From NCBI RefSeq assembly GCF_003950295.1, contig NZ_RHNP01000020.1, positions 1 to 50,451 of the forward strand: a stretch of 50,451 nt of DNA. The letters are read 5' to 3'. A program made the translations under genes and the position numbers. This DNA is from Loigolactobacillus iwatensis (lineage in GTDB: Bacteria; Bacillota; Bacilli; Lactobacillales; Lactobacillaceae). The notes below the pieces were generated by a model, which saw only the letters and a program-made list of their open reading frames with translations, had not been told where the DNA came from and made no database searches. Below are positions 48,501 to 50,451 of the stretch, piece by piece (within the stretch, counting starts at the first letter, position 1; the number at the start of each line of letters is the position of its first letter).

Positions 48501-49613
48501 CCAGACGGTGATCCATTAACGCCAGCTGGCGATGGCTACTTGCCACCAGCAGTACCGGCTGATCCAGGCACGGATACGTCAATCACGTATACCAAGGATG
48601 ATCAAACGGCAACTGTGACGTACATTGATGACGATACCGGTCAAGTATTAACGAGTGATAGTCTTACAGGTAAATCTGGCGCAACCATTAGTTATAGTAC
48701 GGCTGCTAAGATTGCTAGTTACACACAAAAGGGCTACCAGTTAGTGAGTGATGGCTTCAGTGGCACGCCAGTCTTTGATGACGACACCACAGCTACCCAG
48801 AACTTCGAAGTTCACTTTAAACAGGGTCAAGCAACGGCAACACCAGCTAACCCCGGAACACCTGGTGCACCAATTGATAGCACGAATCCAGATGGACCAA
48901 AGTGGCCTGATGGCACAACCGAAACTGATTTGGTGCACAACGTGACTGAGACGATCCATTATGTTGACAATAACGGTAAGACTTTAGTGCCTGACAAGGT
49001 TGATACGGTAACCTTCACGCGGACGGCAGTTGTTAATGAAGTCACCGGCAAGTTAACTTATACACCTTGGACGGCAACTAATGGTGACACTAGCTTCGAT
49101 GCGCAAAACACACCAACGGTTAGTGGTTACACGCCAAGTCAAAGCACCATCGCTGCTGTAACTGGGCTAACAGCAACAAGTTCGGATATTGTCAAGACAG
49201 TCGTTTACGCAGAGAAGACAGCCCAAACAGTTGTGACTCCAGCAACACCGACAACACCTACGACAACGCCAGCTAAAGTCGTCACACCAACTGTTAAAAC
49301 GCCAACTGAACAATCAGTGACGCCAACCGTTAAGGCAACGACAGAAAAGACTGTTCCAACAGCTGCCAAAGCAACACCACAAGTAGCAACTACGCAGAAG
49401 ACAGTCAAAACGGCGAAGGCAATACCAAAGACAACTAAACCTGTCTCCACGGCGGCAGTTAAGGCAGCCACTTCTGATAACGGTCAGAAACGCTTGCCAC
49501 AAACTGGTGACGCCAAGGAAGGCTGGTTGGCCGAAGTTGGCCTAGCCATGTTAGGCTCCATTGGTTTACTAGGTGCAGCCAAACGACGGAAACACGATGA
49601 AGATAGTAATTAA
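36573..49613 (+). CDS. Giant MBG/MucBP adhesin, LPQTG-anchored
   Basis: 4346 residues. The signal region has KMYKAKKQW, then a hydrophobic helix with cleavage near KANAA (about 52). Ser/Thr/Ala low-complexity runs to about 240 and a unique head to about 1150. Two MucBP-like domains and one Mub-type module end near 1425. Eleven MBG-type units (NKTYDGKAYTG-like and TKVYDGDAS-like halves with Pro/Asn linkers) fill 1428-3565, followed by three 147-residue MucBP repeats (3569-4010) and a Mub-type module (to 4212). A Thr/Pro/Lys spacer and LPQTG (4308-4312) end it. AGGGAGG lies upstream of the ATG. Such proteins bind mucus or host/plant glycans; the ligand here is unknown. Confidence 0.93.
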   Translation: MRRYNYRDMLISESKTHYKMYKAKKQWVAMGMTAFGLSLGAFVANPATKANAATVPAKAANSQASSGAATSSASSVALKTSITASSAASSTASSAANSSVAASTNTAASSSTAAQSTTSAAVKTATNTATQPTATSTAAQSTATSTPATTTATSSAAQSTASSTAAATTAQSTASTTSNKAATSTADQSTAASSVATPTTPQTTAGQVGATSTAKTDLASTATTILTDPTATELAATKSAAAAKYVATGQAQVINARAAASSNFSLTDATASTPIDISNYSKQHNVIATVNAQAGDVIKITVPWIFRATSDNVMGVKTSTVVADVTGQTTTTATNENTVFTYVVDQTGIQTINIVLNYKISPNGLYDNSTYNVVLTDNGTTQSTLTYTVNNSNKLSFNGIILDKNQTGTLVINQNYAFGVFVDSSGVVSNSSWTGTLSLAVPAGFKLLGGQLTGGAGIGDGAISYIGSHSISHTPETSAISITQANIGAPIIIKENSSIIIGNSQALVTFWGMYMNPLGGTENTFSISGQLTSYDSSWVSNNIQLIKGASTLPLTVSAAASDENAEVSPILFGDYGVGLSNNYGQDDLNNIYLDSVGTNGSKQSTTNNYSFTSDSRYAAILNTGNVAQTNAKLSINLEPGSEALYNSTKKQYYYVLGPGTNIYNTLNSITLTDTNGNQTSYTTNDLIDGDTLFLPTGQDGSDVQNITIVWNQILPGVQVGIQYMSNAILTSKTIDDVANYTYNYSSDQITTPIESTQSLTIVDAPEIPFSTSIEESRSTLPSGSYRPGDTFYSEFLILTSRGGNLGTYYLTIPQGFDFSSITKYPTNNFNAKLLPDFNDYLTDLGYIGPNGDRVLKLDLSSINSDSFINSATVNNSNGFYLKLMVNQDALPLTATVNFSDVVQIADNDSYTLYSGQKAYEMQYGDQTVEVISPSEHSGDFYGNSNYQIVVPSFMGSQDGIDDPMTAKNTFLDYDSADSDNTTARFSAGATTATSDDINSSTVQMVTVNGTDQSSPWTQNLINLPNSANKAAFNLILTGAGTIEAQTAAGDAQLLYSTENITAVAGEKIDQSGFLTADQVTDWSTIKSILMTTGSLVAGDLAVAWLPVQVQDINDVPVDSSATFSSVFKAENTVDNSILESGQTMNAKVVATSIVTTKWIQESADGTLTEIKPANTTAYEVGDDYTTTPLAIGDIPVGYMLDSTPTNATGTTGKDPIIVTYLYVVQAQRVNIHYINVTGSKKTSGWKAADGTELIDAEQKLTGNSSATYTNTIGVPTNYQLAKGTMTAGGSYDAGAATGTYDTDFTTDQDYYVYVKDDTVTETPTDNPDNYDLTKDVNETITYVYEDGTTAAGDHTDKVSFTRTATKDLVTGDVTYTDWVATDKDTTFDAVTSPTIKGYTADQPTVAAVTGLTEASTDVTKKVTYGIADGAIVIEDNTKVYDNDPTTDPTYTVTLPTGIVAPTWTADDFTAPSSQDASDTAYSVSLSTKGQDDLKAANPNFSFTTAMITAGALTITPALITIAGPELNKTYDGKAYTGKGNVAVITGVPASGSAPDFDLGDLSDDINVGTYIIAVTADAAKNGNYKITTTPGHLTITPQGLETVPPNTPTTPTNPDDPSQNPQLTASVVVQGATKVYDGDASTDPNTFTVLAPSNYADFVIPTLTADDFDLSNLTSQNVGSYSLTLSASGLQKLQAANTNYKFDLTDVQNGLFVITPASITITAPTVSKTYDGQGYTTALTGDVTGVPDKGLAPDYSLTDVTGDKDVNDYDINVTTPNTADNSNYTITAVAGKLSITPAGLDVTPPNTPENPTNPDEPGKNPQLATSVVVQGGTKVYDGDASTDPTTYTVLAPSNYPDFVVPTLTADDFDLSGIDSQNVGNYVVTLSASGLKKLQDANTNYKFDLTDVQNGLFVITQAPVTITAPTLNKTYDGQPYTGTDDVAQVTGVPSNGVDLTYSLTDLSQDINADSYAIDVIATADDNPNYKITTTPGQLTITPQSLEVTPPNTPTNPTNPDNPGQNPQLTASVVVQGGTKIYDGDASTDPTTFTVLAPSNYADFVIPDLTADDFDLSDLNSQNVGNYVVTLNASGLKKLQDANTNYKFDATDVQNGLFAITPAPITITAPTVSKAYDGQGYTTALTGTVSGVPAKGLTPDYSLTDVSGDSVVGEYDIKVTTPNTAGNSNYTITTAPGKLTINSVVDGITVSLGTQEKLYDGDASTDPTMYQVSLSNGLVAPTWTTDDFDFSGITSQNVGTYNVTLSAQGLSDLRAANLNYTITAAEIGTGSFKITPAPVTITAPTVSKTYDGKPYSSDLTATLTGVPTKGDQPVYSLTDVSADVAAGEYELNVNADATANSNYTITTVAGKLTITPQGLDVTPPNTPTNPTNPEDPGQNPQLTASVVVQGGTKVYDGDASTDPTTFTVLAPSNYADFVIPDLTADDFDLSDLNSQNVGNYVVNLSASGLQKLQAANTNYKFDLTDVQNGLFAITPAPITITAPSVSKTYDGQPYSGALTATVDGVPAKGLAPDYSLTNLNGYTTVGDYDINVLTTNTADNSNYKITVEPGKLSITAAELDVTPPNTPESPTNPGDPGQNPQLATSVVVQGGTKVYDGDASTDLTTYTVLAPSKDTDFIIPDLTADDFDLSGIDSQNVGNYVVTLSASGLKKLQDANTNYKFDLTDVQNGLFVITPAPITITAPSASKTYDGQPYTGALTATVAGVPSAGVTPVYSLGDLSQDVNAGSYDINVNATASDNSNYTITKMPGKLTITPKGLDVTPPNTPETPTNPGDPGNNPQLAASVVVQGGTKVYDGDAATDQTNYTVLAPSEDTDFVVPDLTAADFDLSGINSQNVGNYAVTLNATGLQKLQAANPNYDFDNTNVQNGLFVITPAPVTITAPSVSKTYDGQAYSGKVTATVTGVPTKGANVSYDLSDLSSDVAVGNYEIDVAADAAANSNYTIKTEKGQLSITPAGLDVTPPNTPANPTNPDNPGQNPQLAASVVVQGGTKVYDGDASTDPTTFTVLAPSKDTDFVVPDLTAADFDLSGIDSQNVGNYVVNLSASGLKKLQAANPNYDFDLTNVQNGLFVITPAAITITAPTVSKTYDGKAYSGALTATAAGVPASGVAPVYSLTDLSQDVNAGSYAINVNATADDNSNYKITTELGQLTITPQSLEVTPPNTPANPTNPDDPSQNPQLTASVVVQGATKVYDGDASTDPTTYTVLAPSNYSDFVMPILTASDFDLSDVNSQNVGNYSVTLNASGLKKLQDANTNYKFDLTDVQNGLFVITPAPITIKAPSVSKTYDGQGYTADLTATVAGVPTKGLAPDYSLTNVSGDAAVGDYDINVTTPNTADNSNYKITTNPGSLTITPAGLDVTPPNTPEKPTNPDNPSQNPQLAGSVVVQGATKVYDGDASTDPTTFTVLAPSKDTNFVVPDLTAADFDLSGINSQNVGNYTVTLNATGLKKLQAANPNYDFDSTNVQNGLFVITPAAVTITAPSVSKTYDGQAYTGDLKTTVSGVPTKGTSLKYTLSDLSKDTAVGQYAINVNQTASDNSNYKVSVVAGQLTITAAADYSLTTNYVDETGKQVATSDSKTDLSFGDAYTTTAKVVNGYYLTAVPSNAKGTIGKGDLTVTYVYNKVGSYIITPPNGGSETDVPYPNDPADPGKVTTPTTPIVPSVPGETPVGPNGDPLTPSGDGYLPPATPADPGKDTTITYVANDYGVTVNYVDQNGKQVAPSETQTKLHDGDDYTTTAKVVNGYYLTAVPSNAKGTIGTSDLTVTYVYNKVGSYVITPPNGGSETDVPYPNDPDNPGKVTTPTTPIVPSEPGETPVGPNGDPLTPSGDGYLPPATPADPGKDTTITYVANDYGVTVNYVDQNGKQVAPSETQTKLHDGDDYTTTAKVVNGYYLTAVPGNAKGTIGTSDLTVTYVYNKVGSYVITPPNGGSETDVPYPNDPDNPGKVTTPTTPIVPSEPGETPVGPDGDPLTPAGDGYLPPAVPADPGTDTSITYTKDDQTATVTYIDDDTGQVLTSDSLTGKSGATISYSTAAKIASYTQKGYQLVSDGFSGTPVFDDDTTATQNFEVHFKQGQATATPANPGTPGAPIDSTNPDGPKWPDGTTETDLVHNVTETIHYVDNNGKTLVPDKVDTVTFTRTAVVNEVTGKLTYTPWTATNGDTSFDAQNTPTVSGYTPSQSTIAAVTGLTATSSDIVKTVVYAEKTAQTVVTPATPTTPTTTPAKVVTPTVKTPTEQSVTPTVKATTEKTVPTAAKATPQVATTQKTVKTAKAIPKTTKPVSTAAVKAATSDNGQKRLPQTGDAKEGWLAEVGLAMLGSIGLLGAAKRRKHDEDSN
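40855..47270 (+). repeat. Eleven MBG-domain repeat units inside the adhesin
   Basis: The (T)KVYDGD-type motif starts near 40867, 41472, 42072, 42672, 43203, 43791, 44391, 44988, 45585, 46182 and 46782. Spacing is 597-600 bases except at the unit near 43203 (531 before, 588 after). Units 1 and 5 share a variant (GIVAPTWTADDF or GLVAPTWTTDDF) and lack the Pro/Asn-rich linker before them. Confidence 0.9.
47277..48599 (+). repeat. Three tandem 441-base MucBP repeats inside the adhesin
   Basis: Units at 47277-47717, 47718-48158 and 48159-48599, exactly 441 bases (147 residues) each. Units 2 and 3 are nearly identical at DNA level over long stretches, so recent duplication or gene conversion is likely. 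Confidence 0.92.
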
Positions 49614-49640
49614 CAAACACTAATTCACCTAAGGTACGAG

Positions 49641-49682
49641 AAAAAGCACATCAACTTAATCTAAGTTGATGTGCTTTTTTGT
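49641..49682. terminator. Terminator after the giant adhesin
   Basis: AAAAAGCACATCAACTTA and TAAGTTGATGTGCTTTTTTG form a near-perfect 18-bp stem with a 3-base loop. It can act in both directions. Confidence 0.92.
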
Positions 49683-50451
49683 GCTCTGAATTTGTGAATT
49701 ACAGGAAGTATTTTTATGCGACTATTTATTATTTTTGTGATCAAATTAACCGCCTTTAGAAGGTTAGTTTTTGCTAAGGAAGGTTAAAAAGAGGTGATTG
49801 TGCAGCCTTAACTTTAATTGATTACCAGAATAAGCGGCTAAAAGAATTGGTAACGGTCTTGCGTCGGCAGGGCTGAATAACGGCGCTTTTCTTGTATGCT
49901 AAGTCAACTATATTATAAAATGTTTATGAAAATTGATTTATGGATAAGACATTGGCTAGAGATCTTTTAGATGAAATCCTATCATGAAATAGTCATTATT
50001 TAATGATTATCTGATAGTTTGGAAAACTTCAGGCCGTGAATTAAGTGGCGCTTATTTTTAATCTTGCTAATCCCTCCTATGATTGAAAAAAATAAATAGT
50101 TCCTATTTTTGGCCAATTTTGGCTAAAGATGGGGATTCATTGGTAGTGAATAATCAAGCGGATTGGGCTAAAATTTAAGTATTGGCAGTTGGAGTTAGCA
50201 AAATAAAAAAATCAATTAATGATGATTAATTGGCGCTTAGTTGATTAAAGTTTTAATAATTAAGCTGTCAAAAAATAAATAAAAAAATAATGGTAATTGA
50301 ATGAAAACTTAAAGCAGGTTTAGAAATTAATTTCACAAGTAGTTTCTGGCCAATTAAGTCACAAAAAATTATTTGCCGGATTTACAATCTAAGTGCAACA
50401 CCTAAATAACTAGACCAAAAAGGCCATGAAGCCTTAAACTTATAAGCGACG
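49683..50451. other. AT-rich tail without a recognisable gene
   Basis: 769 bases with no frame longer than about 30 codons that looks coding. One short run near 49800-49875 (ALTLIDYQNKRLKELVTVLR, then stop) could be gene debris. Nothing else is seen. Confidence 0.5.

Overview
The window is chromosomal DNA from a low-GC Gram-positive bacterium of the Lactobacillaceae. Supporting evidence: the gene order YebC family - comG operon - methylase - ackA, a glmS ribozyme ahead of glmS, the cdaA-cdaR-glmM operon, LPxTG anchors, KxYKxGKxW-like signal peptides, and MucBP/MBG adhesin modules. The species cannot be fixed from sequence alone.

Region 1 (about 1-21,350) is mostly housekeeping. A leftward YhdH/AcuI-type reductase is followed by rightward potABCD (polyamine uptake), cdaA-cdaR-glmM (c-di-AMP synthesis and cell-wall precursor), glmS under its ribozyme, a YebC-family regulator, comGA-GG (competence pseudopilus), a YtxK-like methyltransferase, ackA, a small membrane protein, an amino-acid permease and a 98-residue hypothetical protein. 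Gaps at 79-390, 12,130-12,390 and 18,720-18,970 carry copies of dispersed palindromic repeats.

Region 2 (about 21,350-23,300) is decayed accessory DNA: a cadD-like remnant, a candidate type I toxin-antitoxin locus, a structured RNA element and a broken NAD(P)-binding reductase gene.

Region 3 (about 23,386-49,613) is a surface-protein island. Leftward are an Mga-family regulator and a 656-residue MucBP-type secreted protein whose C-terminus looks like a ruined sortase signal. Rightward, a second copy of the structured RNA precedes five tightly spaced genes: a cytosolic MucBP-domain protein, a 61-residue helical protein, an SseB-family protein, a 65-residue protein, and a 2109-residue Ala/Ser repeat surface protein with LPTTG. 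A 4346-residue MBG/MucBP adhesin with LPQTG follows. Both giants carry a variant signal motif (YKAKKxW). No SecA2, SecY2, Asp or glycosyltransferase gene is visible here.

The most novel items are the two-copy structured RNA with compensatory base changes, and the four small cytosolic genes fused by operon structure to the giant adhesin. The last 840 bases hold a terminator and AT-rich DNA without a recognisable gene.
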